Source: Flammeovirgaceae bacterium UBA2786 (lineage in GTDB: Bacteria > Bacteroidota > Bacteroidia > Cytophagales > Cyclobacteriaceae). Taken from it: 36,725 bases of DNA. The notes beneath the pieces were generated by a model. It did not search any database. It was not told the DNA's origin and saw nothing but the letters and a program-made list of their open reading frames with translations. The stretch spans positions 1 to 36,725 of the forward strand of contig DEIA01000076.1 of NCBI GenBank assembly GCA_002352225.1. Direction: 5' to 3'. Numbering within the stretch: position 1 is the first letter of the stretch; every line of letters starts with the position of its first letter. Of the stretch, positions 8,201 to 17,154 are shown in pieces. The position numbers and the translations under genes were made by a program.

Positions 8201-9149
8201 CTTCCCGGACAAGAACATTTATCGCGATGAGAGCAATTACAATGTTCCCGAAGAAGTAAACCTGATTGCTGATGTAAGCCTTGAAAGCTGGACAACCGAA
8301 GATCATACCAACGATCTGGTTGCAGAATTAGTTAAGAATTACCTGAACAAACGCAATGTAATTGCGGGCGAGTTTAAGCGCGAGCGCTTTACACTCGAAG
8401 TAGGTGACGAGTTACCAGCCGGTATTGTGCAGTTGGCAAAGGTTTATGTAGCTAAGAAACGTAAACTGAAAGTAGGAGATAAGATGGCTGGTCGCCACGG
8501 TAATAAAGGTGTGGTAGCGCGTATCGTACGCGAAGAAGACATGCCATTCTTATTAGATGGAACACCGGTAGACATTTGTCTTAACCCGTTGGGTGTACCA
8601 TCCCGTATGAACCTGGGTCAGATCTATGAAACAGTATTGGCATGGGCCGGTAAGAAATTGGGTCGCAAGTATGCTACTCCGATTTTCGATGGTGCATCAA
8701 TCGATCAGGTTTCAAGTGAACTTGCTGAAGCAGGATTGCCGGAGTTTGGCCGCACGTATTTATACGATGGTTTAACGGGTGAGAAGTTTGATCAGCCGGT
8801 AACCGTAGGTATGGCATATATGCTTAAGCTGGGTCACCTGGTAGATGATAAGATGCACGCCCGTTCTATTGGCCCGTACTCACTTATTACACAACAACCG
8901 TTGGGTGGTAAGGCGCAGTTTGGTGGACAGCGTTTCGGAGAAATGGAGGTTTGGGCGATTGAAGCCTTTGGCGCATCGCATATCCTGCAGGAAATCCTCA
9001 CGATTAAGTCTGACGATGTGATTGGCCGTGCGAAAGCATACGAATCTATTGTAAAAGGCGAAACGATGAGGAAGCCGAATATCCCTGAATCGTTTAACGT
9101 GCTTGTTCACGAATTGCGTGGTCTTGCATTGGAGATTACTATGGATTAA
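5277..9149 (+). CDS. rpoB: RNA polymerase subunit beta, TTG start
   Basis: This is the catalytic beta subunit of RNA polymerase. The 1290-residue product is collinear with Bacteroidota RpoB from LEYPDFLDIQLQSFKDFLQ at the N terminus to the C-terminal VLVHELRGLALEI. The start is TTG: the frame upstream has a stop at 5247-5249, no ATG lies between, and the first internal Met is beyond residue 100. A purine-rich GAAGAAG lies just upstream. The rifampicin region reads QLSQFMDQTNPLAEITHKRR and keeps the usual Asp and His. Residue 522 is Thr in GRLCTIETPEG, where nearly all bacteria have Pro (about position 560 in E. coli). It is followed by rpoC after a 106-base spacer with a repeat hairpin. Confidence 0.99.
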   Translation: MAKKTTLNNRIDFSSIEKVLEYPDFLDIQLQSFKDFLQIETPAEKRQNEGLFKVFAENFPISDSRENFVLEFVDYTIDPPKYNVDECIDRGLTFSVPLKAKLRLTCNDEDNEDFQTIEQEVFLGNIPYMTEKGSFVINGAERVIVSQLHRSPGVFFAMSKHTNGTKLYSARIIPFKGSWIEFATDVNAVMYAYIDRKKKFPVTTLLRAIGYGTDKDILDLFGLSEEIEANKNTLKKTVGRKLAARVLKTWTEDFVDEDTGEVVSIDRNEVLLERDHVLSAEDVDVIIESGVKSIILHREDVNVADYHIIFNTLAKDNSNSEKEAVEQIYRQLRNTEAPDEQTARDIIQSLFFSEKRYDLGEVGRYRINKKLGLDLSFDQRVLTTEDIILIVKYLIGLINSKAVVDDIDHLSNRRVRTVGEQLYSQFGVGLARMARTIKERMNVRDNEDFKPVDLINARTLSSVINSFFGTNQLSQFMDQTNPLAEITHKRRMSALGPGGLSRERAGFEVRDVHYTHYGRLCTIETPEGPNIGLISSLCVHAKVNKMGFIETPYRKVESGKVKGKEVIFLTAEEEDTYNIAQANVKIKSNGEIEDERVKARFEGDFPVVEPKEIRYMDIAPNQIVSIAASMIPFLEHDDANRALMGSNMQRQAVPLMRPEAPIVGTGLEGRIAIDSRTLILSEGSGIVEFVDAKKIVVRYEVSEEQQLVRFDDEVKAYSLIKFRRTNQDTCINLTPLVKKGDKVSKGQPLCQGYGTANGELALGRNLLVAYMPWQGYNFEDAIVISERVVRDDVYTSIHVEEFELEVRDTKRGEEELTSEIPNVSEEAVKHLDENGIIRIGAEVKEGDILIGKITPKGETDPTPEEKLLRAIFGDKAGDVKDASMKAPPSLKGVVIETKLFSRPKRDKDIRTKSKKELDALKNRYSKELTELRDEMVKKLTSLLTGKTSQGVKHKFGDELISKGVKFSAKVLENNLFPDKNIYRDESNYNVPEEVNLIADVSLESWTTEDHTNDLVAELVKNYLNKRNVIAGEFKRERFTLEVGDELPAGIVQLAKVYVAKKRKLKVGDKMAGRHGNKGVVARIVREEDMPFLLDGTPVDICLNPLGVPSRMNLGQIYETVLAWAGKKLGRKYATPIFDGASIDQVSSELAEAGLPEFGRTYLYDGLTGEKFDQPVTVGMAYMLKLGHLVDDKMHARSIGPYSLITQQPLGGKAQFGGQRFGEMEVWAIEAFGASHILQEILTIKSDDVIGRAKAYESIVKGETMRKPNIPESFNVLVHELRGLALEITMD

Positions 9150-9151
9150 AA

Positions 9152-9212
9152 GTTGGAAGACCGAAAGTCCGAAAAGACGGAAAGCGTCTTACGGACTTCC
9201 GGACTTACCAAC
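9152..9212 (+). repeat. nested hairpin of CCGAAAGTCCG-like repeats between rpoB and rpoC
   Basis: GTTGG (9152-9156) pairs with CCAAC (9208-9212). Inside are AAGACCG facing CGGACTT, then AAGTCCG facing CGGACTT, then AAGAC facing GTCTT, with small mismatches. The same short word AAGTCCG or its complement appears four times in 60 bases. It has no T-run, so it is unlikely to be a strong terminator. It resembles a REP-like palindromic element or an mRNA processing site. Its copy number elsewhere cannot be seen from here. Confidence 0.6.
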
Positions 9213-9255
9213 GTTCAGACTTTATAAGAATTAGATAACTGAAAACTACTAGAGC

Positions 9256-12200
9256 ATGTCTTTCAGAAAGAATAAAAAGATCAACAACGACTTCTCAAAA
9301 ATCACTATCAGTTTAGCTTCTCCAGAGTCTATTCTGGAAAGTTCTCATGGTGAGGTAACGCAGCCCGAAACTATCAACTACCGTACCTACAAGCCGGAGA
9401 TGGGTGGTTTGTTTTGCGAACGCATTTTCGGCCCGGTTAAAGATTGGGAGTGCCATTGCGGAAAATACAAGCGTATTCGCTACAAGGGTATTATCTGCGA
9501 TCGTTGCGGGGTAGAAGTTACCGAAAAGAAAGTAAGACGTGAGCGTATGGGCCACATCGAATTGGTGGTTCCCGTAGCACATATCTGGTATTTCCGCTCA
9601 TTACCTAATAAGATCGGTTACCTGTTAGGTCTTCCTACCAAAAAACTGGATCAGATCATTTACTACGAAAGATATGTAGTGATTCAACCCGGTGTGAAAG
9701 AAGAGGATGGTGTAAACCGTCTTGATTTCTTAACCGAAGAAGAATACCTTGATATCGTAGATAAACTTCCTCGCGAAAATCAACTTTTGGATGATAATGA
9801 CCCTAAAAAATTCATCGCCAAAATGGGCGCTGATGCATTAGAGATGTTGCTATCACGCGTGAGGTTGGATGAACTTTCATACGAACTGCGTCATCAGGCC
9901 GCTACTGATACTTCACAACAGCGTAAGGCAGAAGCTTTAAAGCGTTTGAAAGTAGTAGAAGCTTTCCGCGATGCCAATACGCGTATTGAGAACCGTCCGG
10001 AGTGGATGACCATTAAGATGGTACCGGTAATTCCACCGGAGTTACGTCCACTTGTTCCGTTGGATGGTGGTCGTTTCGCAACATCCGATTTGAATGACCT
10101 TTACAGACGTGTTATTATTCGTAACAACCGTCTGAAGCGTTTAATTGATATAAAAGCTCCAGAAGTAATTCTTCGTAACGAGAAGCGGATGCTTCAGGAA
10201 GCGGTTGACTCTTTGTTCGACAACTCACGTAAAGTGAATGCCGTGCGTTCGGACGGAAACCGTGCGTTGAAATCATTGAGTGATATGCTGAAAGGTAAGC
10301 AAGGACGTTTCCGTCAGAACTTACTGGGTAAGCGTGTTGACTACTCGGGTCGTTCGGTAATTGTGGTTGGTCCTGAATTGAAACTGCACGAGTGCGGTCT
10401 TCCAAAAGATATGGCGGCAGAATTGTTTAAGCCATTCATTATCCGCAAGCTTATTGAAAGAGGAATTGTTAAAACCGTTAAGTCGGCCAAGAAAATAGTA
10501 GATCGTAAAGATCCAGTAGTGTGGGATATTTTAGAAAACGTATTGAAAGGACATCCTGTTCTTTTGAACCGTGCCCCAACACTTCACCGTTTAGGTATTC
10601 AGGCATTTCAGCCAAAGCTGATTGAAGGAAAAGCAATTCAGTTACACCCATTAGTATGTACTGCATTTAACGCAGACTTTGACGGTGACCAGATGGCCGT
10701 ACACGTTCCGCTGGGTCAGGAAGCAATTCTTGAAGCATCATTATTAATGTTGTCATCGCACAATATTTTGAACCCGGCCAACGGAGCTCCTATCACTGTA
10801 CCTTCACAAGACATGGTATTGGGCTTGTATTATCTGACCAAAGGCCGCAAAGGCCAGTTAGGTGAAGGCAAGAAATTCTATTCGGCTGAAGAAGTAATTA
10901 TTGCCTATAACGAGGGCAAGCTTTCTAAACACGCGCTTATTAAAGTACGCGTAAACACACGCGATAAGAAGACAGGCGATTTAGAAACCAAAATGGTAGA
11001 AACCGTAACGGGCCGCGTAATCTTTAATCAGGTTGTGCCTACCGAGGTTGGATTTGTAGATGAACTCTTAACGAAGAAGAAACTGCAAACCATTATTGCC
11101 GATGTATTTCGTGTGGCAGGCCAGGCTAAAACAGCTAAATTCTTAGATGATATCAAGGAGTTAGGATTCCAGATGGCTTACAAAGGTGGGTTATCAATGG
11201 GTCTTGGTGACGTGAAAGTACCTGCTGAGAAAAAGAAATTGGTTGAGGATGCTCAGAAAGAAGTTGATTCTGTTTGGAACAACTACATGATGGGTCTTAT
11301 TACGGATAACGAACGTTATAACCAGGTAATTGATATCTGGACACGTACCAACACGATGCTTACCAACACGCTGATGAAGCAGTTGGAAGAAGATCAGCAA
11401 GGGTTTAACTCAATCTATATGATGATGCACTCTGGTGCGCGTGGATCGAGAGAGCAAATTCGTCAATTAGGGGGTATGCGTGGCCTTATGGCTAAGCCTC
11501 AGAAAAACCTGGCGGGATCAGTAGGTTCCATTATCGAGAACCCGATTCTTTCCAACTTCCGCGAAGGATTGGATGTATTAGAGTACTTTATCTCTACACA
11601 CGGTGCGCGTAAAGGTCTTGCCGATACGGCACTGAAAACTGCTGATGCAGGTTACCTAACCCGCAGGTTGGTAGACGTAGCACAAGACCTAGTAATAACT
11701 GAAGAAGATTGTGGTACGCTGCGAGGATTACATGTAACAGCGCTTAAAGACAATGAAGATATAGTTGAACCATTGTCAGAAAGGATTCTGGGACGTGTAA
11801 CGGTACATGATATCTACGATCCAATCAGCGAAGAGTTGATCTGTGCAGCAAATGAAGAGATTACAGATGAGATTGCTAAGAAGATAGAAGAAAGCAGTAT
11901 TGAAGAAGTTGAGATTCGTTCGGTGTTAACGTGCGAAACCAAGATTGGTGCATGTGCAAAATGCTATGGCCGCAACCTGGCAACCGGTAAAATGGTACAG
12001 GCAGGTGAAGCGGTAGGCGTAATTGCCGCTCAATCAATTGGTGAACCAGGTACACAGCTTACACTCCGTACGTTCCACGTGGGGGGTACAGCTTCTAACA
12101 TTGCTACGGAAGCAAACATCAAGGCTAAGTTCTCTGGAACGATAGAGTTTGAAGGTATCCGTACTGTAGATACTACCGATCGCGATGAGAATAAAGTGAA

Positions 12201-13545
12201 AGTAGTAATGGGCCGTACAGGTGAAATCAGAATTCTGGATGAAGAAAAACGTATTCTGATAACAAACAACGTTCCTTACGGTGCCTTCCTGAAAGTGAAA
12301 GATGGCCAGAAAATAGAGAAAGGTGAGGAACTATGTTATTGGGATCCTTACAATGCCGTTATCCTTTCTGAGTTTGATGGTGAGATTGGTTATGAAGCTA
12401 TCATTGAAGGTATTACCTATAAAGAGGAATCCGATGAGCAGACTGGTCACCGCGAAAAGGTAATTACCGATACGCGCGATAAGACTAAAAACCCGGCAAT
12501 CATTGTTAATGGTAAGTCTGAAACGAAGGGATATAATATTCCGGTAGGAGCTCACTTAGCTGTAGATGAAGGCGAGAAAATAAAAGCCGGCCAGGTATTG
12601 GCTAAAATTCCTCGTACAATGGGTAAGAGCCGCGACATTACCGGGGGTCTTCCTCGTGTAACAGAATTGTTTGAAGCCCGTAATCCATCTAACCCGGCTG
12701 TGGTTAGTGAAATTGACGGTGTAGTTACTTACGGTGGTATTAAACGGGGTAACCGCGAAATCTTTATCGAATCTAAGGATGGTGTTCAAAAGCGTTACTT
12801 AGTTCCGTTATCTAAACATATTCTGGTTCAGGATAATGACTTTGTGAAGGCCGGTCAACCGTTATCAGACGGAGCAATTACTCCATCTGATATACTTTCA
12901 ATTAAAGGACCTACTGCCGTACAGGAATATCTGGTGAATGAAATTCAGGAAGTGTACCGCCTGCAGGGTGTGAAGATTAACGATAAACACATTGAGTGTA
13001 TCGTTAGTCAAATGATGCAGAAAGTAGAGATCATCGATTCGGGAGATACAACATTCTTACCTGGCGAATACGTAGATAAGTTTGAGTTCCGCGAAGAGAA
13101 CGATGGCGTGTTGGATAAGAAAGTAGTAATTGAAGCGGGGGATTCGCAGAAGTTCAAGGTGGGCCAGATTATCAGCGCACGTGAATTACGCGATGAAAAC
13201 TCAGCGTTGAAGCGTAAAGATCATAAGCTGGTTGAAGTACGCGATGCGTTATCAGCAGTGTCACGACCTACTTTGCAGGGTATTACGCAGGCTTCGTTGA
13301 AAACTGAAAGTTGGCTATCTGCTGCATCGTTCCAGGAAACTACTAAGGTGTTGAGCGAAGCTGCTATCCGTGGTAAGGCCGATCAATTAATGGGCTTAAA
13401 AGAGAACGTGATTGTGGGGCACCTGATTCCTGCCGGTACTGGCCAGAGACGGTTGAATGATATGATTGTAAACTCTGAAGATGAATACCAACGCATGGTT
13501 AATTCTCCAGAGCGCAAATCAAAAGAAAAAGAACTGGCAGATTAA
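9256..13545 (+). CDS. rpoC: RNA polymerase subunit beta'
   Basis: This is the beta' subunit carrying the active-site magnesium. The 1429-residue product has the first zinc site C66, C68, C81, C84 near the N terminus. The catalytic NADFDGD motif puts the three metal-binding aspartates at 474, 476 and 478. A second zinc cluster includes C893, C900 and C903. The trigger-loop region and the C-terminal switch segment (HLIPAGTG) are present. The insert within residues 970-1130 is in the place where bacterial lineages carry variable sandwich-barrel domains. It is followed by a strong terminator, closing the operon that begins at tRNA-Trp. Confidence 0.99.
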   Translation: MSFRKNKKINNDFSKITISLASPESILESSHGEVTQPETINYRTYKPEMGGLFCERIFGPVKDWECHCGKYKRIRYKGIICDRCGVEVTEKKVRRERMGHIELVVPVAHIWYFRSLPNKIGYLLGLPTKKLDQIIYYERYVVIQPGVKEEDGVNRLDFLTEEEYLDIVDKLPRENQLLDDNDPKKFIAKMGADALEMLLSRVRLDELSYELRHQAATDTSQQRKAEALKRLKVVEAFRDANTRIENRPEWMTIKMVPVIPPELRPLVPLDGGRFATSDLNDLYRRVIIRNNRLKRLIDIKAPEVILRNEKRMLQEAVDSLFDNSRKVNAVRSDGNRALKSLSDMLKGKQGRFRQNLLGKRVDYSGRSVIVVGPELKLHECGLPKDMAAELFKPFIIRKLIERGIVKTVKSAKKIVDRKDPVVWDILENVLKGHPVLLNRAPTLHRLGIQAFQPKLIEGKAIQLHPLVCTAFNADFDGDQMAVHVPLGQEAILEASLLMLSSHNILNPANGAPITVPSQDMVLGLYYLTKGRKGQLGEGKKFYSAEEVIIAYNEGKLSKHALIKVRVNTRDKKTGDLETKMVETVTGRVIFNQVVPTEVGFVDELLTKKKLQTIIADVFRVAGQAKTAKFLDDIKELGFQMAYKGGLSMGLGDVKVPAEKKKLVEDAQKEVDSVWNNYMMGLITDNERYNQVIDIWTRTNTMLTNTLMKQLEEDQQGFNSIYMMMHSGARGSREQIRQLGGMRGLMAKPQKNLAGSVGSIIENPILSNFREGLDVLEYFISTHGARKGLADTALKTADAGYLTRRLVDVAQDLVITEEDCGTLRGLHVTALKDNEDIVEPLSERILGRVTVHDIYDPISEELICAANEEITDEIAKKIEESSIEEVEIRSVLTCETKIGACAKCYGRNLATGKMVQAGEAVGVIAAQSIGEPGTQLTLRTFHVGGTASNIATEANIKAKFSGTIEFEGIRTVDTTDRDENKVKVVMGRTGEIRILDEEKRILITNNVPYGAFLKVKDGQKIEKGEELCYWDPYNAVILSEFDGEIGYEAIIEGITYKEESDEQTGHREKVITDTRDKTKNPAIIVNGKSETKGYNIPVGAHLAVDEGEKIKAGQVLAKIPRTMGKSRDITGGLPRVTELFEARNPSNPAVVSEIDGVVTYGGIKRGNREIFIESKDGVQKRYLVPLSKHILVQDNDFVKAGQPLSDGAITPSDILSIKGPTAVQEYLVNEIQEVYRLQGVKINDKHIECIVSQMMQKVEIIDSGDTTFLPGEYVDKFEFREENDGVLDKKVVIEAGDSQKFKVGQIISARELRDENSALKRKDHKLVEVRDALSAVSRPTLQGITQASLKTESWLSAASFQETTKVLSEAAIRGKADQLMGLKENVIVGHLIPAGTGQRRLNDMIVNSEDEYQRMVNSPERKSKEKELAD

Positions 13546-13569
13546 ATAAGCTGAAAATGAGTTGATTTG

Positions 13570-13608
13570 AAAATGTGCGAATGGTTTACCGTTCGCACAT
13601 TTTATTTA
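13570..13608 (+). terminator. intrinsic terminator after rpoC
   Basis: AAAATGTGCGAA (13570-13581) pairs perfectly with TTCGCACATTTT (13592-13603), and a further TGGT/ACCG pairing can extend it into the loop. The A-rich 5' arm and T-rich 3' side make it potentially active in both directions. It starts 24 bases after the rpoC stop. Confidence 0.9.
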
Positions 13609-13660
13609 CGATCAGGCTTAGTTTTCAAACACCTAATTGTCTCATCTACAAATACAAGAT

Positions 13661-13984
13661 ATGGCTGACCAAAAAAACAACCCTCCCCAAAACCAGATTA
13701 ACATAGAACTCTCAGAAGAAATAGCAGAGGGCATCTATTCTAACCTGGCTATGATTGCTCATTCCAATAGCGAATTTGTTATTGACTTTATCCGCCTAAT
13801 GCCTGGAGTCCCTAAAGCCCGGGTAAAATCAAGGATTATTATCACACCGGAGCACGCTAAACGCCTGTTGGCCGCACTTAAAGACAACATCAGTAAGTAC
13901 GAAGCTACCTTCGGGCCGATTAAGCAAACGAGCGAAGCCCCCCAGTTTCCAATGAATTTTGGAGGTACAGTTGGGGAAGCCTAA
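13661..13984 (+). CDS. DUF3467 family protein
   Basis: The 107-residue product belongs to the small DUF3467 family: NIELSEEIAEGIYSNLAMIAHSNSEFVIDFIRLMPGVPKARVKSRIIITPEHAKRLL is typical, here spread over residues about 14-70. The family is common in Bacteroidota and often adjoins rpoC. Its function is not established. I chose the ATG at 13661, which gives MADQKN; an upstream TTG at 13637 would add eight residues that the family lacks. It lies between the rpoC terminator and the rpsL promoter, so it is probably a separate transcription unit. Confidence 0.88.
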   Translation: MADQKNNPPQNQINIELSEEIAEGIYSNLAMIAHSNSEFVIDFIRLMPGVPKARVKSRIIITPEHAKRLLAALKDNISKYEATFGPIKQTSEAPQFPMNFGGTVGEA

Positions 13985-14037
13985 TACCAAATACCTCGAT
14001 TTTAAAGCAAATCGCATAGAAAAATCTTAAGTCAGGG

Positions 14038-14069
14038 TTTTGCATCCTATCGTACTTTAAATACCTTTG
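14038..14069 (+). promoter_or_regulatory. promoter of the rpsL-rpsG-fusA-rpsJ operon
   Basis: A -33 element TTTTG (14038-14042) and a -7 element TACCTTTG (14062-14069) lie 19 bases apart, counted from the TTG at 14040-14042. The sequence TACCTTTGCAGTCCTT is identical to that of the promoter at 2011, including the bases around the expected start of transcription. The rpsL start codon lies 39 bases after the -7 box. Confidence 0.87.
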
Positions 14070-14107
14070 CAGTCCTTATTTTTTAAGGGTCAAAAAACGA
14101 AATATAA

Positions 14108-14530
14108 ATGCCTACCATTCAGCAACTTGTAAGAAAAGGGAGAAAGAAATTGACTTTCAAGTCAAAGTCACCAGCCCTGGATTCTTGCCCACAGCGCAGG
14201 GGAGTTTGTACCCGTGTGTACACAACAACTCCTAAAAAACCGAATTCGGCCATGCGTAAGGTGGCCCGTGTACGTTTAACCAACCACAGAGAGGTGAACG
14301 CATACATTCCGGGCGAAGGTCACAATCTTCAGGAACACTCAATTGTTTTAATCCGCGGAGGCCGGGTTAAAGATTTACCAGGTGTTCGTTACCACATTGT
14401 TCGTGGTGCATTGGATACTTCTGGTGTAAACGGACGTCTGCAAAGCCGTTCTAAATATGGTGCAAAACGCCCTAAAGCGGGTGCCGCAGCTGCTGCTGCC
14501 AAAGGTGCTCCCGCAAAAGGAAAAAAATAG
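14108..14530 (+). CDS. rpsL: 30S ribosomal protein S12
   Basis: S12 sits at the decoding centre and affects fidelity and streptomycin sensitivity. The product is 140 residues with the signature TTTPKKPNSAMRKVARV near residue 38 and GGRVKDLPGVRYH near residue 83. The lysines at the classical streptomycin positions are both present, so no resistance allele is seen. The C terminus carries an Ala/Gly/Lys low-complexity tail (about the last 18 residues) beyond the conserved end near KYGAKRPK. It is the first gene of the str operon and is 10 bases before rpsG. Confidence 0.98.
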   Translation: MPTIQQLVRKGRKKLTFKSKSPALDSCPQRRGVCTRVYTTTPKKPNSAMRKVARVRLTNHREVNAYIPGEGHNLQEHSIVLIRGGRVKDLPGVRYHIVRGALDTSGVNGRLQSRSKYGAKRPKAGAAAAAAKGAPAKGKK

Positions 14531-14540
14531 TAATTAGATT

Positions 14541-15011
14541 ATGAGAAAGGCTAAACCCAAGAAAAGATACCTGCTGCCCGACCCTAAGTTTGGCGATACG
14601 CTTGTTACCAAATTTGTGAACTACATGATGGAGCAAGGCAAGAAAAGTGTGGCTTACAATATTTTCTACGATGCAATTGCTCAGGTAGAAAAGAAGGCTG
14701 GTGGCGAACCTGGTCTTGAAGTATGGAAGCGTGCTATGAATAATGTAATGCCTGCTGTAGAGGTTAAAAGCCGCAGAGTAGGGGGCGCAACTTTTCAGGT
14801 ACCCGTAGAAATCAGACCCGAGCGTAAAATCAACCTGAGCATTAAATGGCTTATTGATTATGCCCGTGCTCGTGGTGAAAAAACCATGATGGATAAGTTA
14901 GCTGCAGAAATTATGGCAGCTTCTAAAGGTGAAGGAGCGGCTATCAAAAAGAAAGATGATACACACCGCATGGCAGAGGCGAACAAGGCGTTTTCACATT
15001 TCAGATTATAA
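14541..15011 (+). CDS. rpsG: 30S ribosomal protein S7
   Basis: S7 nucleates assembly of the 30S head and binds the 3' domain of 16S rRNA. The product is 156 residues, the usual size. It opens with MRKAKPKKRYLLPDPKFGD and contains the conserved RRVGGATFQVPVEIRPERK segment near residue 78. It ends in MAEANKAFSHFRL. It lies 10 bases after rpsL and 6 bases before fusA. Confidence 0.98.
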   Translation: MRKAKPKKRYLLPDPKFGDTLVTKFVNYMMEQGKKSVAYNIFYDAIAQVEKKAGGEPGLEVWKRAMNNVMPAVEVKSRRVGGATFQVPVEIRPERKINLSIKWLIDYARARGEKTMMDKLAAEIMAASKGEGAAIKKKDDTHRMAEANKAFSHFRL

Positions 15012-15017
15012 TCCTCC

Positions 15018-17132
15018 ATGGCAAGAGATCTTAAATTTACCCGTAATATTGGTATTGCTGCGCACATTGATGCAGGAAAGACCACTACCACCGAGCGTAT
15101 TCTCTACTATTCAGGTGTAAACCATAAAATTGGAGAGGTACACGAAGGTGCTGCTACCATGGACTGGATGGCACAAGAACAAGAGCGTGGTATTACCATT
15201 ACTTCTGCAGCCACTACTGTGCACTGGAAATACCGTAATCAGGAATATCATGTAAACATTATTGATACACCCGGACACGTTGATTTTACCGTGGAAGTAA
15301 ATCGTTCGCTACGTGTGTTGGATGGTCTGGTATTCCTTTTTAGTTCGGTTGATGGTGTTGAACCTCAGTCAGAAACAAACTGGCGCCTGGCCGATAATTA
15401 TAAAGTTGCCCGTATTGGGTTCGTTAATAAAATGGACCGTTCCGGGGCTGACTTCCTTGGCGTATGTAAACAAGTAAAAGAAAAATTAGGTAGCAAAGCA
15501 GTTGCGTTGCAACTGCCTATTGGTGCCGAAGAGAACTTTAGAGGTGTAGTTGATTTGATCAACAACCGGGGTATTATCTGGAATGAAGCGGATAAGGGCA
15601 TGACCTTTCAGGAAGTTCCGATTCCTGACGACATGAAGGAAGAGGCGTATGAATATCGCGAGAAACTTCTGGAAGCCGTAGCTGAATATGACGAGACCTT
15701 GATTGAGAAATTCTTTGAAGATCCTAATTCAATTACCGAAGCCGAAATTTTAACGGCCCTTCGTAAAGCTGTTATCGATATGAAGATCGTTCCGATGGTT
15801 TGCGGATCTTCATTCAAAAACAAAGGAGTACAAACTATGCTTGATTATGTGATGGAGTTACTTCCCTCACCGTTGGATAAAGATGTGATTGTGGGTACCA
15901 ACCCCGATACAGATGAACCTGTTGAAATCCGCCCCAGCGAAAAAGAACCGTTTGTAGGTCTGGCATTTAAAATTGCAACCGACCCGTTTGTAGGTCGTCT
16001 GTGTTTTGTACGCGCATATTCCGGGCTTTTAGAGTCTGGCTCTTATATTAAGAATACCCGGTCTGGACAAAAGGAACGTATTTCCCGCGTATTCCAGATG
16101 CACGCTAACAAGCAGAATCAGATTGAACGATTGCACGCAGGCGATATTGGTGCAGTAGTAGGATTCAAAGACATTAAGACTGGCGATACCCTGTGTGATG
16201 AGAAACGTCCTGTGGTGTTAGAGTCGATGTTATTCCCTGAACCTGTTATTGGTTATGCCATTGAGCCTAAGAAACAAGTGGATGCCGATAAACTGGGTAT
16301 GGCAATTGCCAAACTGGTAGAAGAAGATCCTACACTGCGTGTTAATACCGATCAGGAAACCGGCCAGACCATTTTACGGGGTATGGGCGAATTGCACCTG
16401 GAGATTATTATTGACCGCTTAAAGCGTGAATTCAAAGTAGAGATTAATCAGGGCGCTCCTCAGGTTGCTTACAAAGAAGCGCTTACCAAATCGGTTGAAC
16501 ATAAAGAAGTGTATAAGAAACAGACTGGTGGCCGTGGTAAGTTTGCCGATATCGTATTTGAGATTGGTCCACGCGAACTTGGCCCTGAAGATAAACCAGG
16601 TCTTGAGTTTGTGAATGATATTGTGGGTGGTGTTATTCCTCGCGAATTTATACCAGCTGTTCAGAAAGGTTTTGATCAGGCTATGGTTAACGGACCATTA
16701 GCTGGTTATCCAATCGACTCCATGAAGGTTAGATTATTCCACGGCTCGTACCACGATGTGGATTCTGACTCATTGTCGTTCGAATTGGCAGCACGTATTG
16801 GATTTAAAGAGGCTGCCGCTAAATGCGCACCTCAGTTGTTAGAGCCAATTATGGGTGTGGAAGTAATTTCTCCTGATGAATACACCGGTTCTGTAACAGG
16901 CGACTTGAACAGAAGAAGAGGTATTATGAAGGGTATGGATACCCGTGGTGGTGCACAGGTTATTAAAGCAGATGTGCCATTGTCTGAATTGTTTGGCTAT
17001 ATTACCGACTTAAGAACACTTACATCTGGCCGGGCATCAGCAACCTTAACGTTTGCCCATTATTCGCCTGTGCCAAGAAACCTTGCCGATAAAGTAATTG
17101 AAGAAGTTAAAGGCGCTGTAGCCTCTAAATAA
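15018..17132 (+). CDS. fusA: elongation factor G
   Basis: This is the translocase GTPase of the ribosome. The product is 704 residues with the P-loop AHIDAGKTTTTERILYYSG near residue 15, ERGITITSAATT (switch region), the G3 motif DTPGHVDF and the G4 motif NKMDRSG. Domains II to V follow and the C terminus reads FAHYSPVPRNLADKVIEE. It is preceded by rpsG and followed 22 bases later by rpsJ, not by a tuf copy. It has full length with no sign of a paralogue-type divergence. Confidence 0.99.
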   Translation: MARDLKFTRNIGIAAHIDAGKTTTTERILYYSGVNHKIGEVHEGAATMDWMAQEQERGITITSAATTVHWKYRNQEYHVNIIDTPGHVDFTVEVNRSLRVLDGLVFLFSSVDGVEPQSETNWRLADNYKVARIGFVNKMDRSGADFLGVCKQVKEKLGSKAVALQLPIGAEENFRGVVDLINNRGIIWNEADKGMTFQEVPIPDDMKEEAYEYREKLLEAVAEYDETLIEKFFEDPNSITEAEILTALRKAVIDMKIVPMVCGSSFKNKGVQTMLDYVMELLPSPLDKDVIVGTNPDTDEPVEIRPSEKEPFVGLAFKIATDPFVGRLCFVRAYSGLLESGSYIKNTRSGQKERISRVFQMHANKQNQIERLHAGDIGAVVGFKDIKTGDTLCDEKRPVVLESMLFPEPVIGYAIEPKKQVDADKLGMAIAKLVEEDPTLRVNTDQETGQTILRGMGELHLEIIIDRLKREFKVEINQGAPQVAYKEALTKSVEHKEVYKKQTGGRGKFADIVFEIGPRELGPEDKPGLEFVNDIVGGVIPREFIPAVQKGFDQAMVNGPLAGYPIDSMKVRLFHGSYHDVDSDSLSFELAARIGFKEAAAKCAPQLLEPIMGVEVISPDEYTGSVTGDLNRRRGIMKGMDTRGGAQVIKADVPLSELFGYITDLRTLTSGRASATLTFAHYSPVPRNLADKVIEEVKGAVASK

Positions 17133-17154
17133 ATATCTAAAAGACGTTTAGATT

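Noticed and set aside
13637..13660. Upstream TTG start for the DUF3467 gene
   Set aside because: It adds eight residues without family support; the ATG at 13661 gives the expected N terminus.
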